A program made the position numbers and the translations under genes. The notes under the pieces were generated by a model that did not search any database, had not been told where the DNA came from, and worked only from the letters and a program-made list of their open reading frames with translations. A stretch of 64,000 bases of DNA from Bolinopsis microptera (lineage: Eukaryota; Ctenophora; Tentaculata; Lobata; Bolinopsidae). Location: positions 2,190,501 through 2,254,500 of the forward strand of contig NC_087073.1 of assembly GCF_026151205.1 (NCBI RefSeq). The letters run 5' to 3'. Shown here one piece after another: positions 1-33,489 of the stretch (the first letter of the stretch is position 1; the number at the start of each line of letters is the position of its first letter).

Positions 1-160
1 TCTTAGGGAGTCTAGACGGTAAAACTGCTGTGACAAACAACTTCGCCTTAGGGCACAGTTTCTGGATCTGCTGGATTTTCAGGTGGAGAATGTCTACCAG
101 CTGGTGTATATCACCAGGTGACTGCACATTTTCAACTCGTAGATCGTTCATTCCAAAGCA
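1..160 (-). pseudogene. SGNH/GDSL-esterase-like fragment, cut by window edge
   Basis: A minus-strand reading frame running off the window start contains CFGMNDL, matching the block III G-x-N-D motif of SGNH hydrolases. It is followed by a helix-like stretch and KLCPKAKLFVTAVLP, the usual strand after that block. Catalytic Ser and His blocks are not visible, so only the middle of the domain is here. It lies directly downstream of the reverse transcriptase fragment, in a different frame. SGNH domains occur in the first ORFs of some non-LTR retrotransposons, so I infer a piece of another retroelement. The junction with the RT near 155-190 is uncertain because the frames overlap. Confidence 0.5.
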
Positions 161-1299
161 AGGAGCTATGGGTAATAACCCCCAAATCTTTTTCCTGTGC
201 AGATACTTCTAGTTCTACTCCATTTACAATATAATTCGAGTTAGGATTATTATTCAGATTAATATGGACTACTTTACACTTGGCAGGATTGAAGTTTAAG
301 TGCCAAATACTCTCCCAAATTTCGAGTTCTAAAATATCATCAGATACACTTCTATGGTTAGCTGCATTACAAACTAACTTGAGATCATCTGCAAATAATT
401 TAATCTTATTTTTAACATTGTCAGGTAAATCGTTTATATAAAGAATAAATAGCAAAGGACCCAATACTGACCCCTGGGGAACACCAGATAACACGTGTTT
501 CACCTCAGACCATTGTCCTTCTACACAAACCCTCATGGTTCTGTCTGTCAGAAAGTCTTTTATAACATCTAAAACTTTTCCCTTGACCCCAAACCCCTCC
601 AATTTAGATAGAAGTCTAAAGTGGGGGACTGTGTCAAAGGCCTTACTAAAATCAAAATACAAAAGATCGACAGGAGCACCTTCGTCTAAAATATCAAGAA
701 TATTATCAAATGTCTCTAAGAGATTAGATAGACAAGATTTACCCTTCACAAATCCATGCTGATGCTTTGAAATTCGTTCTTCTAAAAATGTTAATAAATG
801 TGCCCTCACCAACTTTTCATACACTTTGCACAAAATACAAGTTAATGAGACAGGTCTATAATTTAAGGGATCAGATTTAACACCCTTTTTGAACAATGCT
901 ACAACAGATGCTGTCTTCCAAATGTCAGGCAGGACTCCTGTTTCTGAACACTTAATAAATAATTTAGTTACAGCTTCAACAAACTTTTCATCGTATGCTA
1001 AGGATTTCAACAACTTTGGATGAACGCCATCCGGACCAGAACTCTTAAAAACATTAAGCTTTAAAAGCTGCTTCTTGATATCAGAACTGCTAATTTCCAT
1101 ATCATCAATAACCTCTTTGTTATAACTCTCATTTTGGGGAAGAGGGCCAGGTGGTTCACGCACAAACACAGAACTAAAGGCACTAGCAAGTACCTCAGCT
1201 GACTCAGATGAACTATCTGTGCGTGTACCATCTCCTCTATCTAAAGAAACAACACTTGACTTAACTTGACGTTTATTACGCAAATACGAGTAGGTTAAA
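155..1299 (-). pseudogene. LINE ORF2 reverse transcriptase domain
   Basis: Open frame on the minus strand with RT motifs in order: NYRPVSLTCILCKVYEK (fingers), GFVKGKSC, FDFSKAFDTV (motif A with the first catalytic Asp), SGVPQGSVLGPLLFILYIND (motif B), then FADDLK (motif C with the catalytic Asp pair) and KDLGV. The catalytic residues are present. The N-terminus is missing by fusion to the endonuclease stub and the C-terminus is truncated near 155, so this is a relic. The motif spelling fits the CR1 clade of the Jockey superfamily. Confidence 0.9.
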
Positions 1300-1749
1300 A
1301 TCTCCAATGATAATGGTTTCAAAAACATTCTTTTCACTAGATATGTTCTTGATGCAAGATAATAACATATTATTCTGCTTTAAATTCAAAGAGGTAGACC
1401 TATAAATACAACAAATACTAATCAATCCACCAGAGGTATTGACATTAATAGCTAAAGAGTCTGGTGCTTTTAAAAATGAGCTCACTAATGAAGCATTACA
1501 ACTGTTTTTAATATAAATAATAGAACCTCCACCTCCACTTATGTTGCTGGTGGAGTTATCGATTTTAAAATCTCTGTCTTTTCTAAACATACTAAAACCT
1601 TCAATAAAAATTTCAGCATCTAAAATATCACTATTAAAATGAGTTTCTGTAATGCAGATTACATGAATGGATTTATAAACTGATAGAATACATTTTAGTT
1701 CATCAATTTTATTAAATAGTCCATTAGCATTAGTATAAAAAATATTCAT
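1276..1749 (-). pseudogene. LINE ORF2 endonuclease N-terminal part
   Basis: Begins with an ATG 29 bp after the ORF1 stop. It shows the opening FYTNANGL (Asn of the APE-type fold), CITETHF (catalytic Glu) and IIIGDFN near the end (Asp and Asn of the active site). The later S-D-H block is absent because the frame passes straight into RT-type sequence near 1290-1300. Function in an intact element is nicking of target DNA to prime reverse transcription. Here it is incomplete. Confidence 0.8.
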
Positions 1750-1778
1750 GGGCTGACTACATTCTTTATCACTGCTAT

Positions 1779-2750
1779 TTACTTCTTCTCCACCTTCTTC
1801 TCTGTCTTTTCCTTCTCTGCTTCTTCCCGCCTCTTCTTCCTCTCTTCTCTGGCTAAAAAACGGATCTCTCGGTCTGCTCTGCAGAGATCCAGATTTATCC
1901 AGTATGATGACTCTTTCCAGCCCTTGCCATGGTTGGAATAATAGTTAACTGACTCCTGGTCAGCTGTCTGGATGATCAATGGCCGACAGGAGTCTGGCTT
2001 ACCTGGATCCACTTTACCTGCACGATGGCAACTGATAAAGTCACTTTTTTCAATCTTTAGTGTCTCCTTGCAGAAATTCGAGTCCTCTTCCTGGCGTAGC
2101 TTGGAGTTAGCTTTCTTGCTCTCTGGTACATTCAAAACACACAGATTGAGCTTCCTTAAATTTCGCTCATATGCATCAGTGTGCATCTTTGTCTGAACTT
2201 TACTGACAACACTTTGTGAAGCTTGCTGTAAGCTCATTTCTTCCATAACTTTCTTCTGACTATTTGCAGTAACATCAGCGAAGGACTGGAAAGCCTGGTT
2301 CACTATCTTTGATATTTCTTTAGGTTTTTCAGACTCAAAGTTAGTTGGAATGTTCTCGTTCACTGCGTTTTCAACAACCCCTCTGATACAAGGTGTAAGA
2401 GCCTCAAGTTCCTGCCTAATAACATTCCGTAGTATTTTTGTTTCTTCATTATCAGGGTTCGAGGTCTGAGTCCTTTTGCTTTTTATGTAAGGTGATATAA
2501 AACAATTCTGACAACGCCAGTTAGACAGATGGTCGCCTTCTTCTTGTGTCAGACCTGTCAGTCCAACACAGCAATAATGCCAGTACATATCACAGGTTGC
2601 ACAAGCTAATGAAAACTCCTCTGCGATATACCTTCTGCATTCACAACTACGGTCTCCTTCATCTTCAGTTACATCCGTTTCTGCTGTAGCACCAGTTTTC
2701 TCTGGGCTTTTCTTGACATTTCGTTTTCGTGCCGTATCTCCTCGTGTCAT
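1779..2750 (-). CDS. LINE ORF1 protein with PHD finger
   Basis: Intact 323-codon frame. Residues about 35-83 form a PHD-type zinc finger: CECRRYI, then CATC, WHYCC and WRCQNC give the Cys4-His-Cys3 pattern. The middle is coiled-coil-like, and residues about 200-290 (LNLCVLNVPES through DLCRADREIRFLARE) resemble the RNA-binding RRM/CTD part of CR1/L2 ORF1 proteins. The C-terminus is a run of Lys and Glu. ORF1 proteins of this type coat the LINE RNA; the PHD may read chromatin at the target. That role is family knowledge and not shown here. The start ATG lies inside the leader shared with 52.7 kb. Confidence 0.8.
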   Translation of the reverse strand: MTRGDTARKRNVKKSPEKTGATAETDVTEDEGDRSCECRRYIAEEFSLACATCDMYWHYCCVGLTGLTQEEGDHLSNWRCQNCFISPYIKSKRTQTSNPDNEETKILRNVIRQELEALTPCIRGVVENAVNENIPTNFESEKPKEISKIVNQAFQSFADVTANSQKKVMEEMSLQQASQSVVSKVQTKMHTDAYERNLRKLNLCVLNVPESKKANSKLRQEEDSNFCKETLKIEKSDFISCHRAGKVDPGKPDSCRPLIIQTADQESVNYYSNHGKGWKESSYWINLDLCRADREIRFLAREERKKRREEAEKEKTEKKVEKK

Positions 2751-2792
2751 ACCTCAAATTATTTGTTATATAGTAGTGTTGAAAGTATTAAA

Positions 2793-3119
2793 ACTGGGGG
2801 TAAATAAATTTTAGTTGAATTTTTTCATTACACTCCAAAATATTTTGTTATTTCGGTCAGCAAATGTTAACTCTAAATTGTAGGTTCATAATTGTCAGTA
2901 AAAACGAAATGTAAACGTTTTTCAATGCGGCTAACCTCTTAATTTAGATATAGCAAAAATAGATTAAATTATAGAGTTGTTATTTGGTCCTTAAAACATA
3001 TATATCCTGAAAGTTTCAAGGTGATTGCTCAAAAATGTAGGAGAAGATGGATTTTTGGATTCGATTATTTTTAGATTAAATGGGCTATTGTTAGCCCCAA
3101 GCGTTTTGGTCCCTCAAAT
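2793..3119. other. AT-rich spacer
   Basis: No coding potential, RNA gene or repeat match to the rest of the window was seen here. Confidence 0.5.
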
Positions 3120-5870
3120 ATTAGTGGCTCTATTAAATGGCACGATGAGGTAAAATTTGTCACACTATGAAACTAAATAAACCCTCAATGGTTAGGATAA
3201 TCGTCTCATCCTCTAGACAAACTTTGTCACATAATGATATCTTTATCAGATATCGCTTAAATTCGGCCAGCAGTGAGTTGTAAACTTTAGCACTATAAAA
3301 ACGTGACCGAGATTACATGGTGCCATGTTTGACCAAATTTTCGAATTTTCAGTTCATATGCATTGGATAGTTTCATATGACTATTAGTATTATCTACATA
3401 TTTAGCGACTTTTTTTGTTAAATGGTACCACCAGGTAAATTCAGTCAAATATTTAAGAAATTTATATGAGGGATGTTTATGACATCCTGACACGAAATGT
3501 CGAATAGTCTAGTATTATTTTGTGAGCTGAATGTATTGGGAATTATTAACATATCTCATTGTTATAAGCAAATTTTGTCACGTCTTGTTAAAATGGGGCA
3601 AGTAACGTCACATTGTCATTTTAGAATCATTGTTTCCTAATTTAACCTATTTACGACTTCATATCATTTTGTGACAATGTTAACGTCAACTGCCCCTAAC
3701 TTGAATCAGCCGTATCGTCCTTATATAGAGTTTTCCCGCCAAGTCCAAACCAAAATCAGAAATAAGTGATTTCGGCAAATTTCAAATTCCACATCATGTG
3801 ACCGAATTTACTTCATTTCCCAATAACCAAGTGCATGTATTTGCTAACTTTTCAAAACAACATATTTTAGGGCTATTGTTGGTAGAAGAACCATCAAATA
3901 ATGAGTTGAAAGGGTTTTGAGGACACCTCACAGTAGAAAAGAGGTAAATCGTATTCTGAATGTGACAAAGTTGACGAAATATTGCCTTAAAACCGTTCGA
4001 TCCCTGCCCAATGTTGTATCATAATTGTTAGATTGACCTAATCCACAATATTTTAATCTAATATATTTTAGACCAAGGAATGCTTATTGGGCAGCTATGG
4101 TTAACACAGTCACAAAAATGTGACATTTTTTCTATTATAGTGCCTACGGGTATCGGCCTTACAAAATGACACGAAAAAGGAGATGGCTCTGAAATGCACA
4201 AAAATGAGTTTTGTTCATGTTTTATTATCCAGATAGGTAGTTCAGCAGGTATATTTTTCTTCCCGGGGGTTGATTTGATTGAAAAACCGTAAATTTTGCG
4301 ATTAAAATTGTCATCTTTGAAATCTTCCAAAAAAACATGCCTTACAAAATGACAATTTCGTCACGGCTGTCATTTTTTAACAGCAGCCTATAGAAATTTG
4401 ATTTCACCTAGGACAGTTAGATAAATATAATAGATTGAAGATTAGAATAGCTTTTACAGGAAAAAGGATGATTAAAAAAAGTTGGGCAATTTCGCGTGAG
4501 ATAGTGCCTTACAAAATGACAACCCAAAACGGCATCACTTCAAATCCGATTTGGGAAAAAGTTTCATTATTCTTTCACGTGTCTTACTGTTAGATATATA
4601 TGTTGTTTATATTATACCAGTTCTGTTTTTACCAGAATATATTAAAAAAGGAACATTTTTTATACTTTGAAAAAACTTTAAAAATGTCATTTTGTGAGGC
4701 GTAAAAATCATTTTTTGTTTTCATACTTGAACACAGTATTTGGTTATATTTGATATTTTCTATGACTGGATAGATCACTTTTCAGTGTTTAGTTAACGTT
4801 TGACATGTTTTAGGAGTTGTTATTACTCTCTGCTTTCACAAAATAGAAGCTTTATTTCGTTGAGTTTTGAAATCAGAGTTTGAAATCAAAGAGTTTGAAA
4901 TCAAAGTTTTGATATCAGAACTGCACTTTTTTAATGCTACTTGATTGTTAACTGTCAGATTATGATTATTTTTAACTCCTTCTTGTATTGACTGTTTCTG
5001 ATCCATTTTAGATGATGAAAGTAATTCAATCTGAAACATTGTCATTTTGTAAGGCTTTTCGGTGTCATTTTGTGAGGCATTTTGATCAAAATTGATGATC
5101 AAACAAACACATTTAGGCTCATCATAAGCTTACTGGGTTTAAGAATACCAATAATTAGGCAAGGGGCATCCAATATAAATATGCCATCTTTGTATCATAA
5201 AATAAACTGTCATTTTGTGAGGCATAACACTGTCATTTTGTGAGGCTAGGTCATTTTTTTGTCATTTCTTCTACCAAAGTCACTAAATCAGTTTTTTTAT
5301 TTGACCAGAGTAGTCTTTGATTGACATAAGTCATGGTAGTACCTGGTTTTCTGGGGTTAAATTCTAAACTTTGGTCTCCATTCTGGGTAACAGTTAGGCG
5401 GGGCAATGACTGAACAGCAAAAACGTCCATATTTATGTAAGAAATATAGATTCTATGTCATTATCATTCCTTGGGAAGTGTTAATTAATGCTTTTTCTTT
5501 CATACAGTAAAAGGAATAGGGTTCAATGTATAGGGAACCTAAGCTACAGCATGGTCTATGTGGGCTGTCATTTTGTGAGGCCTGTCATTTTGTAAGGCCG
5601 ATACCCGTAACAACAATACATTTTATTTCTGAGCAGTGCATATGGGAGTATGGGTCACGTGGCTAATGTTCAGAACTTCTGAACACGCTAGAGTAATAGA
5701 TGCTAAAATTAAGCCACTATCGTCGAAAACGCTATTTTTTGTTTACCAATATCCTCAAACTTCAATGAACGTGTTCATATATCATCGTTTTCTACAAGGT
5801 TTTATTATTCTTGGTGATAATATTTTGATTTTTGCAGATTTGATACTTACAGCTCAATTTTTCCGCTAAT
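3120..5870. repeat. Dispersed repeat R1, copy 1 (interrupted)
   Basis: Two blocks recur near 34.4-36.4 kb. Block A (about 3120-3535) matches 34390-34830 in inverted orientation. Block B (about 3628-4140 continued at 5612-5800) matches about 35690-36420 in direct orientation, with scattered substitutions. A TIR transposon at 4147-5607 sits inside block B and is absent from the other copy. No protein-coding content was recognised. The nature of R1 (non-autonomous element or segmental duplication) is unresolved. Confidence 0.75.
4147..5607. mobile_element. Non-autonomous TIR transposon, TA target duplication
   Basis: The ends are a 25-bp inverted pair: the left end begins CGGGTATCGGCCTTACAAAA (4147-4171) and the right end is its complement (5583-5607). 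The dinucleotide TA flanks both sides (4145-4146 and 5608-5609). The paralogous repeat at about 36238 has the same surrounding sequence with a single TA, giving an empty site. Inside, a 16-bp word of the form GTCATTTTGTRAGGC recurs at about 4339, 4506, 4686, 5041, 5064, 5211, 5232 and 5567 in both orientations. No transposase frame is present. A TA duplication fits Tc1/mariner-type integration; the superfamily is inferred. Confidence 0.8.
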
Positions 5871-6040
5871 TCCTATTATTCAGGTAGGTGGTATGGTTTC
5901 AAATGGTGAAGAACCTGAATGAAGTTTAGAACCGGCCCTACCTATTCTTCATCGCAAATAAGTCTAAGCAGTTTCGACTAAATAATCGATTCTAATCAAT
6001 CCTTAATACCAAGTTATTATAAGCTGTGACTATCGAGTTT

Positions 6041-7238
6041 ATGCTGATGCCTTGTCGGTCATTTGACAATGGGAGTGAAGATGTAGTGGTACACCGTCAT
6101 CACGGAGCAGGAGTTGATGACGACAACTCCGGAGAAGATGTTTGGAGTGATGAGGATAATGCCGAGGAGGATCAATACACGCAGCTTGCTGACTTTACTG
6201 GTCCGTTACTATTTGCTATTTTCAAATTCCGGTTTTTAAAGCACTGCAAGCTGTATAATTGTCAAGCTGTATTGTGGATCTCGTACGGTATTCACTCTTA
6301 TGTCTTATAATGTCTAATAATTACTGATTAGATTAATTGTACAATGGTTTATTTTCGCAAAAAGTCAAAGTTTACAAATGTATATCATGCAGTTCTTCTC
6401 ATGCATATTATATGAATGTAAACAAAAAAAAGTCGCATTACTTATTTAAATCGTATTCATTAAATATATCATGATCTTAGCGTGATTTGTCCGGCGACCT
6501 AACTTTTTTAATCAATAAACTTTCAAATTGTTACACAAAGTAACTTACATCATTTTAATATTACAAAGAAAACTCGCCAAAAGATCTGTCCATGCATGCC
6601 TTGATAAGTGACCGAGTGGTAACAAAATTAGGGACACCGAAACACCAGATTACCAGTAATGATAAACCAGTAATAATGACCAGTAATAATAAACTGGTTA
6701 TGGGAATTAGATCAGGCCCTAAATGCACCTGAAATAAGTGAAGCGATGCGGCAACCAAGGCATGCTAGGTTTGTTACAGTGGACTAAAAAGATTAAAATC
6801 CAATAGCACTAATTCATTACATCTATTTAAGCTTAATATTCCACAAACTTTTCAGGAGACACTGGCATTTTCAGCAGTGACGAGGAGGAAGAAGAAGAAG
6901 AAGACTCTTTTAAACTAGACTCCCAACTTGATACCGCTAGTCATGCCATTTCATCTTCATTAGACATTGACGCTAGGATTGAACAAGCCCTCACTTTACC
7001 TGATATTGATGTGAACAGAGGACCCGGCTTCCCTGAAGTTCCCCCATTTTATCTGAACTTTAATCCTTCACAAATATCAGAAGATGCAAGGCGAGCTAAT
7101 TTGGCCCTCTCAGAAACAGATGAGAACTTTATCAGAGACAGTATGAGTTGCATGAGCATAGCGCCCCCACCTTGGGCAGGTGCCATTGATGAGACTAACT
7201 GGAAAGATGAATTAAGAAAACACTTAGCCAAAGATTGA
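6041..7238 (+). CDS. MEA1-like protein, two exons
   Basis: Exon 1 is 6041-6200, with donor GTCCGT; exon 2 is 6856-7238 after TTTTCAG. The phases agree (one base carried over), giving 180 residues. Exon 1 is acidic and ends in EEDQYTQLAD; exon 2 starts with an SSDEEEEEEED run. The C-terminus (residues about 140-180) has DENFIRDSMS, then PPPWAGAIDETNWKDELRK, like the conserved end of male-enhanced antigen 1 (a Met-rich helix, P-x-WA, then W-x-D/E). Length is close to mammalian MEA1. Its biochemical role is not established. A second in-frame ATG at 6047 is possible. The weak donor and short conserved region are the main doubts. Confidence 0.6.
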
Positions 7239-7577
7239 TTTAATTATATGTTTCGTAATGATTTTACCCTTTTTGAGCTGGCTCAATACAACTGATTATT
7301 GATATTTTTAATTGCGATTTAACCCCAAAGTCACGAATGTTTTTAGTTAGTGTTCTTACAGATGATATAAAGCTTGGTTTGAGATATTTATAAGTTTATA
7401 GTTTCATTTTTGTAAATAATCAATAGTTAAAATATTCATGATTTGTTAATTTGCAATACAAATTAATATCTCTCTGATTTACAAAATTATAGTTCACAAT
7501 TGAATGAGTAGGTTATAGGTAAGCAAGCATTGAACATATTCTTCACTTAGGAAATGTTCTAATAAACCTAGTGCAAC
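7239..7577. other. MEA1-like to KDM5 intergenic region
   Basis: Only 339 bp separate the MEA1-like stop from the KDM5 start on the same strand, so the MEA1-like 3' UTR and the KDM5 promoter or 5' UTR must share it. An AATAAA at 7561-7566 lies 11 bp before the KDM5 ATG. No TATA box or known motif was convincing. An upstream non-coding KDM5 exon is not excluded. Confidence 0.5.
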
Positions 7578-30511
<22,934 letters not shown>

Positions 30512-30668
30512 CGTCATCAGGGTGGAACGTGACGTCACGCCAACTTTTTGTGACGTTATTATTACGTCACGCCAGTTTGATGTGACGTCACGTGATGTTG
30601 AAGTTAGGTCTGTTGGAGTGTTGTCCAGTTGTGGGAAGACTCTGGTTAAGTAAGCGGGGTTTGATGAT

Positions 30669-30674
30669 AATAAA
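30669..30674 (+). terminator. Possible KDM5 poly(A) signal
   Basis: First canonical AATAAA downstream of the KDM5 stop (158 bp). Other candidates exist further downstream (for example around 30965). No transcript evidence. Confidence 0.4.
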
Positions 30675-31852
30675 TTATTTTGAAGACGACAGTCTGTTGT
30701 GAAAGAATGCAGTGACCTGATAGTAATTGATATTCAGCTGTCAACTGTATTATTTAAGATTAACATTTAAAATTTTCTTTGCCCTGCAATCGAATTATGA
30801 TATGAAAATTTCAGTTCAGCAGATTAGAATCTTTGATATTAATATACATTTCTGCAAGTAGAAATGTTGATGTACTTTTTTCGAAAAAGCAATGTATCAC
30901 GGCAGAATTACCAGACTTTTGCAGCATGTAAATGTTTTGAGTTGAAAATTATTGGCTACAGCGTAATAAAGATATGTGTTTGAGTATTGGATTTTAAGTT
31001 TGATATTTGAGCGCTTTCATCTGTCAAGTGCCCTCTTTTATGTAAGACGCCAATCTTGCGATTTATAGTGAAAATTGAAGTGCAGCAGTATTATGAACGT
31101 CTATTCGGAGTTATGGTCTAGTCTTGCAGTCAGTGTATAACTGTAGACTTAAATATAGACCGACTGGTCATGTGTAATTCCGTTCAACTTCAAACTTTAC
31201 TCCTCAACTATTCAGTTCTGTGTATCTTTTAACATTCTTCAGTATATTAGTACTATAGTACTATTAGCTTAATGTGTGTAATATTAAGCGGATAAGATGT
31301 TCGTGGTATGTGTACTGAAGATGTTATTAAAGTATATTTTATGTATAATGTAATACGATACTGATTAATTATCGTGTACTGATACTCCTATACCCACTGA
31401 TGACTGACTTTGGTCGGTTAATTTTCAGAATTTCATCGTCTTCCTTTGATATTGGTAACAGTAAAAGCCAACGGTCATATACATTGACCGTTTAATTGAA
31501 AAGTTCTCAGGTATGGAGAAAAGGAAGGATAGAGAGTGGAAACAAGGAAACGGGGACACAGCTGGAGAATGGAAGAATCATCAAAATGGGACATTTGAGA
31601 TAACTTCAAGGCGCGCGCTATATGCCATGGCTCTTACTAATTCGCTCGCCCAAAAATTTCACGTGACTTTGGTTTTTATGTTAATTGACGATGTCAATTC
31701 ATGGCAGCTCGGCGCGGCACAGTAGCGTATCTCGCCGATCTAGCCAGAGAAGCCTCATTGAGTGCGCGGCGCGGCACAGTAACGCATCGCGCTACAAGTT
31801 TTTATGGTTTAACAGCCGTACAAAACGTTGATTGACGATGTCAATCCGTCGA

Positions 31853-31883
31853 GATCGTTGCTCTGCTTCGCAGAGCAACGATC
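31853..31883. repeat. Perfect 14-bp hairpin
   Basis: GATCGTTGCTCTGC, a TTC loop, then the exact complement. It lies in the CpG-rich patch and may be the end or centre of a small element. Confidence 0.8.
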
Positions 31884-31976
31884 GACGATGCGAAGCAAGA
31901 ATGCTAGTTTGCGCGGCGCGTCGAAGCGGCGAAGTCCTCCAATACAAAACGGTTTTACATAAACCATAATCCCATG

Positions 31977-32046
31977 ACCCTAACCCTAACCATAACCCCG
32001 AAGTAAAAGTTAACCATAACCCTTACCACAATCCTAACCCGAGCCC
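31977..32046. repeat. Degenerate telomere-like CCCTAA repeats
   Basis: CCCTAACCCTAACCATAACC followed by diverged units over about 70 bp. Too short and diverged to be a true telomere end. Confidence 0.5.
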
Positions 32047-32356
32047 TAGACAATCGAATTTATGTTTTACTAGCCTGTCACGTGACCAAAACGGTTTTTT
32101 GCCCATAACTCTCCAGGGAAGAATTTTTACCCTACGTCATGGGGGGTGATTCGGATTTTTTTTAAATTTGGGCGAGCGATTTAGTAGGAGCGGAAAACTA
32201 TAGATTTTATAAAAGCTTTCTTTCTCCTCTGTCCTCTAACTGACGCAATAAAATGTAGTCAGGCGGACTGATCCCGGAATTCAGTGGAAGCAGCCGAAGG
32301 CTTCAAGTCCAATAATCCAAATTTTTGTCGTAATTATCGACGAAATTTAACTTCTT

Positions 32357-33169
32357 TTTACTGGGCCGCGCTCAGCCTGTCATTCCGCCTAATCTCTATT
32401 ATGTTTATGAACATAATAGCCTGAGGTCCCCAGGTAAACTTCTTTCGGACTTTGTTTTTAGACTGAACTGTAGTATGACTATGAAGGATTATCTCTCGAA
32501 TGATTAAGACTCCGTAGGAAACTAACCCTCAGAAGTCAAGTAATGATCGTTTCTAAAAGCTTGTATACTACGTGACGCGCTTGTTTCACAAGTAAATATG
32601 GGGTCTCCTTAGCACGCATGTCATAAATTTTGACACAGTAGAGGTGAAATCAGAGGGGTGCCATAGATCATAGTATAACGTAACGTGCCAAAATATTTAA
32701 GTAGACTACAAACCATCGACTTGTAACATGTAAGGTGTGAGCATAATGACTGGTGATTTATGATCTGGTCCGAAGACCGCTAGAAACTCAGCCAGCTTTA
32801 TGTCGAGCCTTGTTATAGTTGTTTAATGTAGTCTTAATGTGGGGTAACAGGTTCTAACTTCTAGCACGAGCAGATATCAAGTTAAAGAAGTAAGATTATT
32901 CAAACAATATACACATAATATAACAATTACCCTATATAAAAATTCAATATAAATTCAATAGAAAACTAAATAAACACCCTTTAAGTAGTATAAGTAAGCC
33001 AGTTTAAAGAACTGGCTCCAAATTTATAGCTAATTCTGCTATTTTTACTGCACTACTATTTTTTAACCCTCAATCAAGTTAAATGCTTCAAATATCATAT
33101 TGACTATTACCTGGGGATAGTTTTATGTTCATAATTCATAATCCGACAGGCTGAGCGCCGCCCAGTAAA
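32357..33169. mobile_element. Non-autonomous TIR element of about 0.81 kb
   Basis: Left end TTTACTGGGCCGCGCTCAGC and right end GCCCAGTAAA preceded by CTGAGCGCC are inverted. Both are followed inward by a shared subterminal part (TTATGTTCATAA-like, then CCCCAGGTAA). No transposase frame. A tiny derivative consisting of little more than the two ends is at 49944-50054, and a diverged end is near 39886-39960. No clear target duplication was found, because the sequence outside the ends is itself near-palindromic. Confidence 0.6.
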
Positions 33170-33177
33170 TTGACTAA

Positions 33178-33489
33178 TATACTAATATACTTTTCACAAT
33201 TACTTTAAATACTTTAAAACGTGGAACGTGGTCCTCACTCTTAAAGACTACGGCAGCAAGACCAAAAAAACGTAAACTGAAGATCAAACAACCAGGACCC
33301 GCCACTTCCATCGGGTGTGTTCCAGACCTGGGACTCCGCCGGAAACTCCCGGCAGAAGCGTTTAGTTTCGACAAAACAGAGCTGAGCACGAGACAGATCC
33401 TTCTATACAACGAATCTCAGGATTCAGTCCGTCTCATTAACGTCCCAACACCTGCAGAAAAGCCTTCCCTATTCGTGGATAGGAACTAA
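33178..33489 (+). CDS. Short conserved ORF (copy 1), last exon of unknown gene?
   Basis: Open from a TAA at 33175 to a TAA at 33487. The plausible protein part begins near 33244 after CTTAAAG: KTTAARPKKRKLKIKQPGP, with a basic nuclear-signal-like cluster, then a polar segment ending KPSLFVDRN. It reads towards the transporter 3' end. The second copy at 49624-49935 is collinear with a single substitution over the last 82 codons (Glu to Asp) and no indel. No family recognised, and no ATG at a convincing start. Confidence 0.3.
   Translation, partial: YTNILFTITLNTLKRGTWSSLLKTTAARPKKRKLKIKQPGPATSIGCVPDLGLRRKLPAEAFSFDKTELSTRQILLYNESQDSVRLINVPTPAEKPSLFVDRN

Larger units (their letters stand above)
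155..2792 (-). mobile_element. CR1-like non-LTR retrotransposon (LINE), defective
   Basis: Minus-strand element with a PHD-containing ORF1 (2750 to 1779), a 29-bp gap, then ORF2 pieces for an apurinic-like endonuclease and a reverse transcriptase. This order and the bicistronic layout fit the CR1/L2 group of LINEs. The endonuclease ends at its GDFN motif and the RT begins at once, so the endonuclease C-terminus and the linker are deleted. The RT is cut off after its KDLGV motif near the thumb. The sequence just upstream of ORF1 (2746-2792) is nearly identical to the leader of the AlkB-like ORF at 52677-52722. Not capable of self-mobilisation as it stands. Confidence 0.85.
30675..32356. other. 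Intergenic, no gene recognised
   Basis: AT-rich to about 31600, then a GC-rich CpG-containing patch (31610-31930) with two GCGCGGCACAGTARCGYAT repeats (about 31711 and 31768). No exon or protein family could be supported. Confidence 0.4.

Noticed and set aside
31977..32046. Telomere end
   Set aside because: CCCTAA-like words are few and degenerate and lie mid-contig between genes, so at most an interstitial remnant.
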